From contig JACEHZ010000592.1 in assembly GCA_017893485.1 (NCBI GenBank), forward strand, positions 806,001 through 870,000: a stretch of DNA of 64,000 nt, written 5' to 3'. Each line of letters starts with the position of its first letter. The stretch's first letter is position 1. Source of the DNA: Hemerocallis citrina (lineage: Eukaryota > Streptophyta > Magnoliopsida > Asparagales > Asphodelaceae). This document shows, piece by piece, positions 44,754-56,269 of the stretch. The translations under genes were made by a program, and so were the position numbers. The notes below the pieces were generated by a model, which was not told where the DNA came from, did not search any database, and saw nothing but the letters and a program-made list of their open reading frames with translations.

Positions 44754-47700
44754 TGTAACGCCTCGAATACCAAAATACGGTAATTCGTAGCTCAACAGGA
44801 TCTACACTTTACATCGTACAATTTTACAAGAAATTTTGAAACTTTTATTACAACATTGTTCTTTTACATTAATAACGCAGCGGAAAATAAATGAAGTACA
44901 ACATGATCAATATACAGTTTTAACAACTTGAGCATGTAAGTAATCATTAGCATCAAATTCATCTTTATATATCCTTGCAAGTTCCAAGTCATGCATATGA
45001 ATCTGTGGGCACGTCAGTTGCTTACAACCGATGCAATGTTACAAACAGGAATCCTCTCTATGTTGTATTATAACGAAATCTCTTACTTTAACAAATACAA
45101 ACTTAAATGTATATAAAAGTGTAAAGAGTGAGTATCCTAAATATATCAGTGTATGATATGACTTAATGCCTAATGTAGATGTTATACTACAATGACACTA
45201 ATGCATACTTGTTAAGATTCTATGCATCTCATACTACATAAGTCCGAGGGCAAGCACCTACGTACTCCACATTATAGGGTTAGATCCCTCGCCATGCAGC
45301 CTACTATGATGACTACTACAAGATTTAAACACCTTGCAAGTATTGGCCCTCGCCCTTGGAATACTGGAGACCAATCCCTCTCCATGGATCATTCTGTGTC
45401 CCTTACGTCCATCGTCCCGAATACTATGGATCGTCTCACTCTGCAGGTCATTCTGGAGCCCTCATTGCACAAGCATCCCATGAGCGTCGCTCTCGTCCTG
45501 AAATACTAGAGATCGTTCCCACTCTGTAGATCATTCTGTGGCCCTTACGTCCGTCGTCCTGGAATACTGGGGACCGTCTTTCTCCAAGGATCATTCTGGA
45601 GTCCATAACTGACGTTTGCACTCGTTTCATCATATCTCCAACTAGTGTCTGTCCATAAGTTTAAGTTATGATTATTAAGAACTAGAGTCTAGCTTACCCA
45701 GCAGTCTTAAACCAAACATCGAGACAGTCAACCCAACTCGTTACTTCTCATAATTAAATTATTCATATTCATTTCTTTGCCGGTACCTGGGTCTCACTAA
45801 GCCTCTAAAATCAACATCTTTTCATGTTCAACAACTTGGGGTACTCATCCCCTTATAATTCATATTCTCAATTTTCATGTATTCATAGTTTATTCAAATT
45901 CTTTCATTCATTCTTATTCATTCATCAATGAGTACAATGTCAACATATTCATTTTCACAATACACTTTTCATATTCATCAAAACTCTCTCAGTACAAGTT
46001 AATTAAGATTAAGACATAATCTCTTTAAAATTCATCTTTGAAAATTTATCTCATCGTCTTCCTTTGATTTATTTTGAACTAACTTAACATCTTAATCCTA
46101 TATATACATGTCTTTCTTAAATTCACATTTCATCTAATCATGAATATGATCTTCACTTTCCCAAAATATAACTTAAAACAGCGAGAATATATTTCAATCA
46201 AGTAGTTTAAGTATCATTTGCAAAACAGTAAATTCAAGTTAGAAAACTGCATTTCATGCTATTTGTAAAAATCATAGAAAATTGTATACTTCACGAAACT
46301 TAGCGCTTTATATCGAACTGAAGGTATACATGTCTACTTTAATTTTGTAGTTATAAGTTTTCTCAAAATATTGTATCTATAACCCTGAATTTTTCAAAAT
46401 ATACAGTGGGGTCGAGATACTAAAATACTGCTACTGTACAGTCTTGTAAAATTCATATATAATTCAATTCTTTGTGAAAATTTGATTTCTTAGACTTTTG
46501 AGAAAGGTTAACTTGTCTACTATAATTTCTTAGTTCAGACTTTTCTAAAATTATTTTATTTACAATGCTGAATTAATCAAAAACCGAAAGGTGTGCAGAA
46601 TTCCTGCAACCAGCCAACTACGAACTAGTTTTGTGTTTAGAATTTATTAAAATAGTAAACGAACTCCAAATCTTCTTAAATTTTAAAGTGATGTTTCTAA
46701 CACATACAAGATACTCCCCAAAAAGTTTTAGTTCTAGATTCCAACTATTTTATTAGATAAGATTTTCTTAAGTGTAAACAAAATTCAAAACAGTAACTTT
46801 CTTTGCATGAATTAGCAACTTTGTGTACAAATCTATATTCATATCATTTAATCTAATCATGATGTGCTGCCATGCAATCAAACAACATCAATTCAACTTA
46901 TTGTCATGACAATATTTCAATCAGCATATATTTTCATTCTAAATATCATCATTACAATTTAACCACTACTCATATACATATCAATTTTATATATCAATTT
47001 ACCTACACATGCATGATACTATAATTTAGAAAGTTCAAGAAGACACCCACCTCAATGAAGGTTCTAAGGTAGAAGAAGACTCCTAGAAGTTGCTCCTAGC
47101 TCCAAGAATGGGACTCCCTTATCCTCCTAGCAAGCTCTCCTTCATCCAAGCAAGAACTCAAACAATTCTCTCTTTCTTTTCCTCTCTTTCTTATCTTATC
47201 TTTCTTATCTTTTGTTTTTCTTTTGATTTTTGGTGCAATATTTCATGAAGAAAATGGGCGTTATTTATAGGGTTAAATGGGTGAATGAAGAGACACCCAT
47301 TACCCAAAATTAAAAACCCATTAACAAAATTAATCACACACTCATCATTACTACACAAACCCCCACCTCTTCTCATTCCTTCATGAATTGGCCAACCCTT
47401 GGATTTCCCACATGTGCACACTTTCTCATTCATTTGTTCATAGCCTAAATGTATATATTTGTTACATGACAAGTGTATATGTTTAAAAAGTGTACATTTA
47501 AATTTTAGAATAAATTATGGGCTGTTTCTTTTAAATAAATTTTCTAATGAGCTTTAAGATAGACTTTAGGCCCATGGATTTTTAATTAGAAAATAAATAA
47601 TACAATTTGTGACAAATAAAATGAGAATAAAAATGTGCTTGTCATCTTAGAAAATTTTATAAGTAAAAATGCACATAAAAATTTACGTGCGATGCACGTG

Positions 47701-48043
47701 CTAAATATTAAAAATTAATTTGAAAGAACGAAAAAAAGTCAAAAATACAAAACATGTATATTTAATAATATCACGGATATTTCACGTAACGGAAAATATA
47801 CGTAATCGATACGTGTATTGAAAACACGTACAATTTACGTAAAAATAGAAGGATTAAAATAAATTTTTGAGTTGGCTGAAGATAGGATTGAAATGATTTT
47901 TGAGAAAAAGAAAAATATATAAATAATTATAATATGAAATTTAAATAAAAATACATTATGAATATTACTCGTAACGGCTCAAAATACATGTGCGTAACAC
48001 ACGATAACAAAATTATCATTACTCAAAATTGTGGGGTGTTACA
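44754..48043 (-). mobile_element. Solo LTR 2 (3290 bp) at the RPA2 locus
   Basis: Ends TGTAACGCCTCG and TGGGGTGTTACA, with exact TACAG target duplications at 44749-44753 and 48044-48048. No internal domain. It is diverged from solo LTR 1 but shares its layout, including the CTGTGGGCACGTCAGTTG motif near the left end (about 45003) and a minus-strand TATAAATAA near 47262-47269. It sits just 3' of the RPA2 exons (minus strand). Confidence 0.9.
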
Positions 48044-48120
48044 TACAGTGTTTTTCATATATTGCATCGTTTAGAAGACGTGCTGTAGGCACATGTCCAC
48101 GGGTAAACCTAGTTTCTTAC

Positions 48121-48770
48121 AGAACAGAGAATGCAACAAATTACATGTTGCCCTGCAACTCTTTCAATGAACCAATCACCATAACATAAATTTCATTCCT
48201 ACATATTGCCCACAAACAAACCAAATCAGTCAACAAACCATACTTTATATCAATCCCAAACCAACCAAACCAATAAAAACCCTAATCACTTACTGAATCG
48301 CAGCCATTTCATTCATTTCTGAAGTGTCATGCACCCTACAAACCAATCAAAACTCAATACATAAACAATCAAGAACCGAAACCCCCAAATCAAAATTGAA
48401 TTCTGAGAAGGAAATCCTTACCATTTAATGATATCAATCCGACTCGTGTCGTCGTCAAGTGTGAAGGTCAGATTGGTGTTCTTCTCCTCCTTGTTCATCA
48501 CCAGCTAAAACCAAATCAAGGGTTATAATTAGGGTTATGGTTTATATATTAAAAAAAATGACATTGGTGTTTTTCTCCTCCTTGTTCATCACCAGCCTTA
48601 AAAGCTTAACCTACATTAAAACCAAATCCAGGGTTAGGGTTTGTAATAAAAAAAACTCAACTTTATGCAAGAATCTTACGTTGGCAGATTCGACGATAAG
48701 GATGGACTTGTCGTCGGTGGCGTCGTACACTTGCTGACCTACTTCACAGTTAGCGGGAGAACGGGCAGAG
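48121..48770 (-). pseudogene. RPA2: RPA2 (RPA32) single-strand DNA-binding subunit, broken copy
   Basis: Four exon-like segments in family order on the minus strand. Exon a (about 48770-48680) reads LPLTVK-stop-VSK, then in a shifted frame VYDATDDKSILIVESANV. Exon b (48504-48422) reads LVMNKEEKNTNLTFTLDD onward to SRIDIIKW, matching the OB-fold signature VTFTLDDGTGRID of replication protein A 32 kDa. Exon c (48335-48294) reads VHDTSEMNEMAAIQ. Exon d (48198-48121) reads NEIYVMVIGSLKELQGNM-stop-FVAFSV. Splice sites and phases still agree. Stops at 48739-48741 and 48141-48143 and the frameshift make it a pseudogene. RPA2 normally works in the RPA heterotrimer in replication and repair. The C-terminal winged-helix exons are not seen; solo LTR 2 lies where they would begin. 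Confidence 0.82.
48470..48645. repeat. Local duplication of RPA2 exon b start and flanking intron
   Basis: TTCTCCTCCTTGTTCATCAC occurs at about 48482 and 48570, each followed by CCAG and similar ACCAAATC.AGGGTTA sequence. The second copy holds only the first third of exon b, so it is an extra, truncated exon. Confidence 0.8.
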
Positions 48771-49766
48771 CGGCCTTAATCTTAATGGAATGAGGAAAAA
48801 AGCAACAGATTAGATGAAACCCTAGAAATTTGGGGTATTTGAATTTAATTTTTTTTGGGCGGCGAGCAGCTTGGGGAAAGGGTGCGGGATGAGGAGAGGT
48901 GCGGCGTGCGGTTTGAGTGGGCAACAGGCTACGTGGGGAGAGGTTTCAACAAGCGGCATGAAGGGGTAGTTAGCAGTAGCTGGAGGCGGCGTGCGACATG
49001 GATTGGGTGGGATTTTGATTTTCAGAGTGGGAGACAAAGAGATCGTGGGTGAGAGGGTTTGGGGTTTTGTTTTCTTTTTTTGTTTTATTAAAATATGTGG
49101 ATTGCTCATGTTAATTCTGATAAGGAAATCCTACTTTTGCTATCTTTTTTCTATTTCAAAATGGAGGAAGGGAAAAGGTGAGAGCGGGTAGACAATTTAG
49201 TATAATATATAGTATCACTTATAATATAATGCTAATTGTACTCTCTTTCTAAACTCACTTACTTTATACTCAATCTTATGTCGCATATGACATGACTTTA
49301 TAAATTAATTGCTTGAAGTCTATTCGCTTTCATCATTTAAAGCCAAATTAAAACATAAAGAAGAAAAAGAAAACCCATCTCTCTCTCTCTCATCATGCTC
49401 CATCTCCCCTCATGGTGCCAACCACCAACCTCCACCTCACTTCCTTACAACCAACACCACCATTTCCTCTTGCTCCTCCTCCATTCCACTCACAAGTCAC
49501 AACAACTTCTACCTCCTTCACACTTAACAACTACGAGCACCTCCACTCCTCAACCACCATCATTGCCAACCAGTGGTAGAGGCAAGATTTTCATCCACCG
49601 GGAGCGAAATTACAAGAACTAAAAAATTTCATCCATAACTGTTTGAATATTGTTAAAAATTAAATTAATATCAAACAAACAACGTGTCTTTCAATTAAGG
49701 TAGTGAGCTTATAGTTGCATCATGCCTTAGGAAGTTAGGGTTCATTCTTATTTCCTAATGATTATC
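48771..49766. other. Intergenic DNA left of element C
   Basis: Contains the region upstream of the RPA2 relic, a GCGGCG-rich patch near 48855-49050 and a CT-rich run at 49378-49392. Small open frames are His/Pro/Ser-rich and unconvincing. No gene supported. Confidence 0.45.
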
Positions 49767-50358
49767 TGTTGCTGCTGAATCTGGTGTGGGGGTACACAGA
49801 CAGTATTTGTGGATTCTTGGAAAACCTGAATAGCAAACACCTAACCTGTTCCGCCGGAGTTTGACCGTTGACTCCCACCGTTCACCTGCAAAAAGTGCGA
49901 GACACCGGGATGGATCCCGGCGACGCACCCTCCGACGCTCTTGTCAGTAATCTGAATGATTAAGAAAGAGCTTTTTATTGGAAAAGTATTGATTACCTCT
50001 TAATGGAGATGGATGGGGGGTATTTATAGTCGCCGTTGGGGTCAGATTAGGAATGTAATCCCTGTGATTAGATAAGGAATGTAATCCCTAATTTCCGGTG
50101 AGAGGATAGTCGCGAATCAGGCCCGTTGATTTGGTTCAATCAAAGACCCTAATTCTATCCTGTCGGACTGGATTTGTATCGTGTCGGGACCCGTACCCAG
50201 TTGAGGTGGATCCGTTCGCAGGTTATTGGATCTATGAGAAGGAGACCCAGTACCCATTTCGGACCCACTTGTATGTAAAATTACCGTTTTACCCCTGAGC
50301 TTTAAGATTCGTGTCCGATGTGAACGGTCCCGATTTAATCCTATTTTTAGCCATATCA
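49767..50358 (-). repeat. 3' LTR of element C (592 bp)
   Basis: Plus-strand TGTTGCTGCTGAATC...TAGCCATATCA, reverse complement of the element B LTR family. The TATA box (TATTTATAG in plus sense) is near 50020. Confidence 0.9.
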
Positions 50359-50374
50359 CGAGCCCCCCACTCCT
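50359..50374 (-). other. Polypurine tract of element C
   Basis: Plus strand CGAGCCCCCCACTCCT, i.e. AGGAGTGGGGGGCTCG on the sense strand next to the 3' LTR, equivalent to 29431-29446. Confidence 0.75.
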
Positions 50375-50501
50375 GAAGACTGAGTTTTACAGTCTTCGAG
50401 GAGTAGTTTTGTTGTTCTAATGGCGTACGGAATTTTATCGGTGTTCTTAAGGGAGTTCGGAATCTTGATTGGGTTGTAACGGTGTTATTCTGGGCTTGTA
50501 A

Positions 50502-51372
50502 GAGCATCTGTAGTCGTTATCTATATATCGATAATATCGATATTTAGCTTAAAAAGTAGCTGCAGTCGTTTGCTATATATCGATATTATCGATAAATCGC
50601 TACAGTCGATTGCTATATATGAGAGACGAAATAGCTTTTATCGATAAGTCAGCGACGGTGTTCGAAGAGCCGTCCCACGCGAAAAAGTACTATTCTAAGC
50701 GTCGGACGGCACTCGAAATGCCGTCCGTTCCAAAAATTTCTAATTAAACCGATTAATTAAATCCCCAAAATCCAAATAAACCCCACCGTCGGACGGCACT
50801 CTATGTTGCGTCTGAGCCATTTCCACTTTTCCCGGACGGCACTCGATGTGCCGTCCGTTGGGATTTTATTAAAAAAAAAAAATTGCCGAATAGGTGATAT
50901 TTGGTTTGGTTTGGTTTGGTTTGGTTTTTGGTTGGAAACCGGGTGTGAAGGGGGATAGTAGCTCACGGTAGGGTGTAGGTTTAATTAGGTAATAGGTGAT
51001 AGTTTAGTGGTTTGAGGAATTGGTGGTAGGTAATGGTAAGGAATGATCCAAAAGATTATGGGGAAAATAATTAGGCATGGCTTGGTAAAATCAGAAGTGT
51101 GTCGGACGGCACATGAAGTGCCGTCCTAGACACCCGGCATCCATTTTTTTTTTTGTTTTTTTTTTTTTTAACGGACGGCACTTCGTGTGCCGTCCGACGA
51201 TTCCGCATGCATTTTTCCACTTTTCGGCCTCCGACGGCATACGAAATGCCGTCCCTTAATATTAAATAATTGTTTGCTATAATATAGCTTACGACGAGTG
51301 CAGCGAAATCCTAATATCTATTTCTATTTATCGATATATGGATAAATTTATAGAAAACGACTACAGATGCTC
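50502..51372. mobile_element. PIF/Harbinger-type MITE with seven GGACGGCAC palindromes (871 bp)
   Basis: Inverted ends GAGCATCTGTAGTCGTT and AACGACTACAGATGCTC, flanked by TAA at 50499-50501 and 51373-51375. Element B retains the unoccupied site (29302-29304), which proves the insertion and the 3-bp duplication. The interior holds seven imperfect palindromes around CGGACGGCAC...GTGCCGTCCG (50654, 50703, 50790, 50833, 51103, 51172, 51231). No transposase frame. Confidence 0.88.
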
Positions 51373-51696
51373 TAAAATACCCAAAAATATTCTCAGAATT
51401 TTCTGAATTTTTGGTGATTTTTCCAGATTTTTCTGAATTTTTTCTCATTTTTTCTCATTTTTTCTCATTTTTTCTCATTTTTTATTCATTTTCCGAATTA
51501 AATAATTAATTATCGAAAATATTAATTAATTATTCTAATTTAATAATTATTTTTTCAGTATTTAAAAATAAATTTTTTTGAATTAATAATTATTTTTAGA
51601 ATTTTTAATTAATTTTTTTCGATTTTTAAATTATTTTTTCGGATTTTTTAAATAATTAAAACAAATAAATAAATTAATTAATTAATTAAATATTAC

Positions 51697-51870
51697 CTGG
51701 ACACGTGGCGCATTTCTGGACGTCGATCGTGATCAGATGGCGCGCATCGCAAAGCAGATCATGCTCTGGACACGTGGCGCGTTTCTAAGCGTCGATCATG
51801 ATCGGATGTGTGTGCATTGCAAAGCAGATCACGTTCTGGACACGTGGCGCGTTTCTGTGCGTCGATCGTA
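51697..51870 (-). repeat. 70-bp repeats of element C
   Basis: TGGACACGTGGCGC-starting units near 51698, 51767 and 51837, the reverse-strand equivalent of 28730-29000 in element B. Each contains CACGTG. Confidence 0.85.
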
Positions 51871-52159
51871 TCGTAGCGCGATTTTTGAGAAGATCGGACG
51901 GATTGTATGGGTCGGCAGATTTTTTCTCCATATACGAGGGTCGGTTCTTTGGCTCCTCGGATCGACACTTCGGCGCGGCAGCTTGGATCTGCCGACCTTC
52001 GAAACGATGCCACGTGCCCCCCCCCTTTTTTTGTGCATTCATTCTGGCCCGCCACTACTCTTCTCCTCTTTTCTTCGTCGCCCAGTTCTCTTCTTCTTCG
52101 CTTCTCCTTCTTGTTGCTTCTCCCCCGTCGTCAACTTCACCGCCTCGCCCCCAATCTCT

Positions 52160-53040
52160 TTACCTCTCCGACTTCGTCTGTCGTGGAGGTCGACGACGAG
52201 GGATATGAAGCTCGGCGCCGTGGAGCTCGAAGGAGGGGAGCTCCGGCCGAGAACTAGAAGCTAGTTGATGAAGCTTCGGTCGAAGTGGGTTTCGATGAAG
52301 GGTAGATCTCGGCGAGAGCACGGTGGGGCTCGGCGGTTTGTTTGTCGAGGAAGGGGACTGAGCTCGGAGCTCGACGAGGGAGAGAGGAGTTGGGAGCTTT
52401 GGTTTGATGGGTTCGGCTCGGCGACGGAGGGAGCTCGGCAAGAGTGAGAGCTTGAAGGTGTTCGTCGGAGGTGGAGCTCGGCAACGGAGCTCGGAGCTTC
52501 GAGCTTTGGAATATGGCGAGGTCGAACTCGTGTGAAGTGGAGGTGGATCGTAGTGTTGGTGAGCTCGACCTGGGCATCGGCTCGCTTGAGGGAGAGCTCG
52601 ACACTTGGAGCTTGAAGGAGCTCCTGTGGAGCTATCGATGATCGTGACAAAGCTTGGGCGAGCTCGGTGCTGTAGTGGAGACGAGCTCGGCGCTGTTGTG
52701 GAGCTGTGACGGTGTGGAGAGACTCGGCTGTCGCGAGTGGTCGGCGAGGGGAGCTCGCGAAGTGGGGGAGTCACGATGACGTGGATTCGAAGTTTTGACG
52801 AAGCTTCGAGCTCAGCACCGGAGCTCGATGGCGTTCGGCAACGAGCTAGATCACGACGGCAGGTCTTGGCAATGGTGGAGGCGGAGCTCGGAGTGGAGGA
52901 GACTGAGCTCGTGAAGGAGGCGAAGGTGGAGCTCGGCCATGCGCTTCGAAGCTCGTCGGAGGAGACTTCGGCTGTCATGGGGAGCTCCGTGATGGCGTTC
53001 TGTCATGGAGGAGAGCTCGATTGGACCTCGGTGATGGTGA
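52160..53040 (-). other. GAGCTC-dense region of element C with Ser/Pro-rich open frame
   Basis: About twenty GAGCTC hexamers occur in 0.85 kb. On the element's sense (minus) strand a 272-codon frame runs 52978-52160 and is Ser/Pro/Arg-rich without a recognisable domain. The equivalent part of element B (27880-28560) has a similar composition but no matching long frame. I treat it as repeat-derived rather than a gene. Confidence 0.55.
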
Positions 53041-54767
53041 TGTAACACCCCGAATTTCAAATAAGGATAAATTCGAGATTTCACAGGATCTTTACTTCAC
53101 TTCGTACAATTTTACAAGGAATTTAAAACTTTTCATGTGTTATAAGACAAATATAATATAACGATCTTATTTGTCACATCAAAACATACATTCTCCAAGA
53201 TGAAGTTTTAACATGAATCATGGTATCAAACATCAAAATCCCATATTATTCATAGCATGTATTTTAGCATAAAAATTACCTACATATCAATATCATCTCA
53301 TAAGATTAATTTACAATTTTTAGCATGATATTTCTACAATTAGAAAGTAAGAAATCACCCACCTTGATTGAAGGCTTGAATAATTGAAAGGAAGAACACC
53401 ACTTCTAGCTTCAAGGGCTCCTAGCTCTTCTCCTCCTAGCAATTTCTCCTCTCCAAGCAAGAGATCCTCCAAGCACAATAACTTTCTTACTCTCTTTCTT
53501 TTCTTTCTTTTTCTTACTCTTATTTATTTTATTTTTGGTGTGAAAAGAATGAGAAATGGAGGGTGCTATTTATAGGATATGTAGAGGGTTCAATTTGCAT
53601 AATCACACAACCTAATAAATTATTAAAATTAATTCACCAACTCTTCATATTTTTTTAACTCCCAAAACTCCTAACTTTTCATCTCCCCACTCTTCAAAAT
53701 TTAACTCTCATCCTTTCCTCTTCAAAACATCCTAAACCGGCCCACTCTTCCTATCCCCGACGAAAACACAGCGGAAGTGTGTGGCACGCTCAACTCCATG
53801 TTGCATGCCACATTTGCTTTTTGACAAAGTCAAGAGCACAATTTGGTGCTTAAGTGGGCCCCCATCAATCCATTACACTCTTAAGAGAATGTGAATGAAT
53901 ATAAATATACCACCAGCCCAATTTACAAAGCCATAAGCTTTGCTACACTTAAACCAACGTGGGCCCCCCATTCAAGCACAAACCCACTAATAAACTATCA
54001 GCCCATTTATATAAAACTATATATGCTATACACATTATTTCATACCAGCATACTGTTTTTAATATATAATACTATTATATTATCTTTTGAAAATCACGGA
54101 ATGCTACACGCACTCCAAATTTAAAATGGAATACACCCAAATACGTTCGCAGCAAATACGTGCATCGCACGTAAAAGATCAAAATACGAAAATTGACTTT
54201 ATCAACGGAAAAATGTTAAATACAATATAAGAAAAATTATTTATTAATTTATACATTCTATGACGTAATTACTACGTGCGTAGGAAACACGTGCATCTCA
54301 CGTAAAGAATCAAAAATGCGAAAAATTAATTTTATTGATGAAAAATTATTAAATATAATCGAAAACAATATAACCAAAATTATATTTACTAATTTATATA
54401 TATTTCCTGATGAAATCACTACACGTAGAAAGCACGTGCATTATACGTGCAGAAAGTCAAAAAATGCATTTTAATCAAAACAAGGGGAAAACAAATTTTC
54501 GTTTTATAAAATAGATTTAAATACATAAAAATAAATAATTTAAACCTATAGAAAATATTATACGTAGTGGTGGAAGCACGTGCATCAAAACACGTAAAAA
54601 GCACGTAAATCCCAGGGATTAAATATTATATTTTAGTTGACTGAAATCAATACGGAAAATGTATAAATAGTACGAATCCAAAATATGTAGTGAAATACAT
54701 TACAAAATATACGTGCGTAACACCCAGGGACAAAATTGTAATTTCAATTTTGCGCCTGGGTGTTACA
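53041..54767 (-). mobile_element. Solo LTR 3, internally deleted copy nested in element C
   Basis: Begins TGTAACACCCCGAATTTC, identical to solo LTR 1 for its first ~95 bp, then jumps to sequence homologous to its distal part. It is therefore an LTR with about 2 kb removed. It ends CTGGGTGTTACA at 54767. GGTGA flanks both sides (53036-53040 and 54768-54772). A minus-strand TATAAATAG lies near 53568-53575. Confidence 0.88.
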
Positions 54768-54830
54768 GGTGAGGCGGAGCCCCTGGGTGTTACAATTTTG
54801 CCCCTGGGTGTTACAGGTGAGGCGGAGCTC
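54751..54830. repeat. Duplicated LTR end plus target site
   Basis: CCTGGGTGTTACAGGTGAGG followed by CGGAGC occurs at about 54755 and again at about 54812, with a further CCCTGGGTGTTACAATTTTG between (54781-54800). The LTR terminus and adjoining host bases were copied locally. Confidence 0.85.
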
Positions 54831-55049
54831 GATGTGGGGGATGCTTGCGGAGTAGGGAGTTTGTTAGAGCCATGGTGATGGGTTCTTGAGCTCGGTGGAG
54901 AGTGAAGCTGGGTAGAGTCTTCAAAGGAGCTCGGTGAAGGAATTCGGAGCTCTGCGGAGGGTTTGAGGAGCTTGGCGATGAAGCTTTTGGAGTTGGGTTT
55001 CAAAGATCAGTTTTAGAGCCCAAACTCTTCTTTGTTGGTTTTGTTTGGT

Positions 55050-56250
55050 TTATGGCGCCAGCTTAATTGAAGAAGAGGAAGGGGAGGAGAGGTGGTATGG
55101 GTTAGGGTTTGGGACCCTAACAGGTCCGAACCCGACCCTACTCTCAGTTTTTTTTTTCTTTCAGCAAATCCGAGCACGGATTTTGATGAGCATTTTTCAC
55201 CACTTTGCTTATCGGTAGATCGGTAGATCGGTAGCTCGGATTTCATATCCGAGCTACGTGGCTCCATCTGGACGGTTGATCACGATCGGGGTGCGAATCA
55301 CGAGACAAGAGGCTCAAATTTCGAGAAAATGCTATCTTGTCGTTTTGTGGAGACGTGGCGAGATCTGAGCCGTTCATCATGTTCTAGCACGAATTTTGAG
55401 ACGATCCGACGGTGAGATAGGATCGACATAATTTTTCTCCATATGTGGAGGTCGGTACCTCGGCTCCTCTGCTCGGTGGCTCGGCCATGTCAGAGCTCGG
55501 CCCTGAGAAGAAAGAAGAAGGGGAGGAGAGGCATTCGGGTGCTCTCCTCTGCCTTGTTCTTTCGCACAGTGAAGAGGAGAAGTGTTGGGTACTTTTGGCG
55601 GGAAGATTGAAGAAGAAGGAGATGAATGAAGGAGCTAAGAAGGGTATGGGTCGGACCGTGGGTATCGGATCCGACCCCGACCCGTTAGCCTCTTTTTCTT
55701 TCTTCCTCTTCATCTGCTTTGCTGCGCGGGAGATGCATCTTGTTCGGCAGATCCAAGCACGGATTTTGAGGTGCATTTTTGCCACTTTGCAATTTGGTAG
55801 ATCGGATTTCAGATCCGAGCAACGTGGCTCCATCTGGACGTTGATCACGATCGTGGTGCGAATCACAAGACAAGAGGCTCATATTTCGAGAAAATGTTAT
55901 CTTGTTGTTTTGTGGAGACGTGATATGATCTGAGCCGTTCATCATGTTCTAGCACGTTTTTTGAGACGATCCGACGGTGAGATGGGATCGGCAGAATTTT
56001 TCTCCATATGTGGGGGTCGGTACCTCGTCCACTCGGCTCGGTGACTCGGTAGTTCACCCTCTGCCCGTAGTAGCTCGATGTAGTGGAGCTCGGAGTTCGG
56101 ATGGCTCGAGCGTGAGGAGAAGCTCGGCGAGTTGATGAAGGGGATGGGTCGGCATATGGAAGAGGTGATGCTCTGTTTGGTTTTGGAGATTTTTGAAGAG
56201 GAGCTCCACTTCTAGGGGTGGAGAAGACGTGCTAGGAAGATCCTCTTAAG
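55050..56250 (-). repeat. Element C 3' modules, two tandem copies
   Basis: Plus-strand TTTTTCTCCATATG, then TGGAGGTCGGTACCTCGGCT near 55434 and a like sequence near 55996. Each is preceded by the CGAATCACAAGACAAGAGGC / TTTTGTGGAGACGTG block. These are the reverse of 26400-26640 and 27295-27540. The stretch also holds AGCACGGATTTTGAGGTGCA and GGGTATCGGATCCGACCCC blocks. Non-coding. Confidence 0.82.
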
Positions 56251-56269
56251 AGCCATGGGAAGACCCATT

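Noticed and set aside
48855..49109. N-terminal exon of RPA2 upstream of the relic
   Set aside because: The minus-strand frames are Pro/His-rich and do not resemble the Gly/Ser-rich RPA2 start; no splice donor in the right phase was found.
52160..52978. 272-codon Ser/Pro-rich frame as a novel element protein
   Set aside because: It lies on the sense strand, but the sequence is GAGCTC-repeat derived, has no domain, and the related region of element B has no equivalent frame. Kept only as a note.
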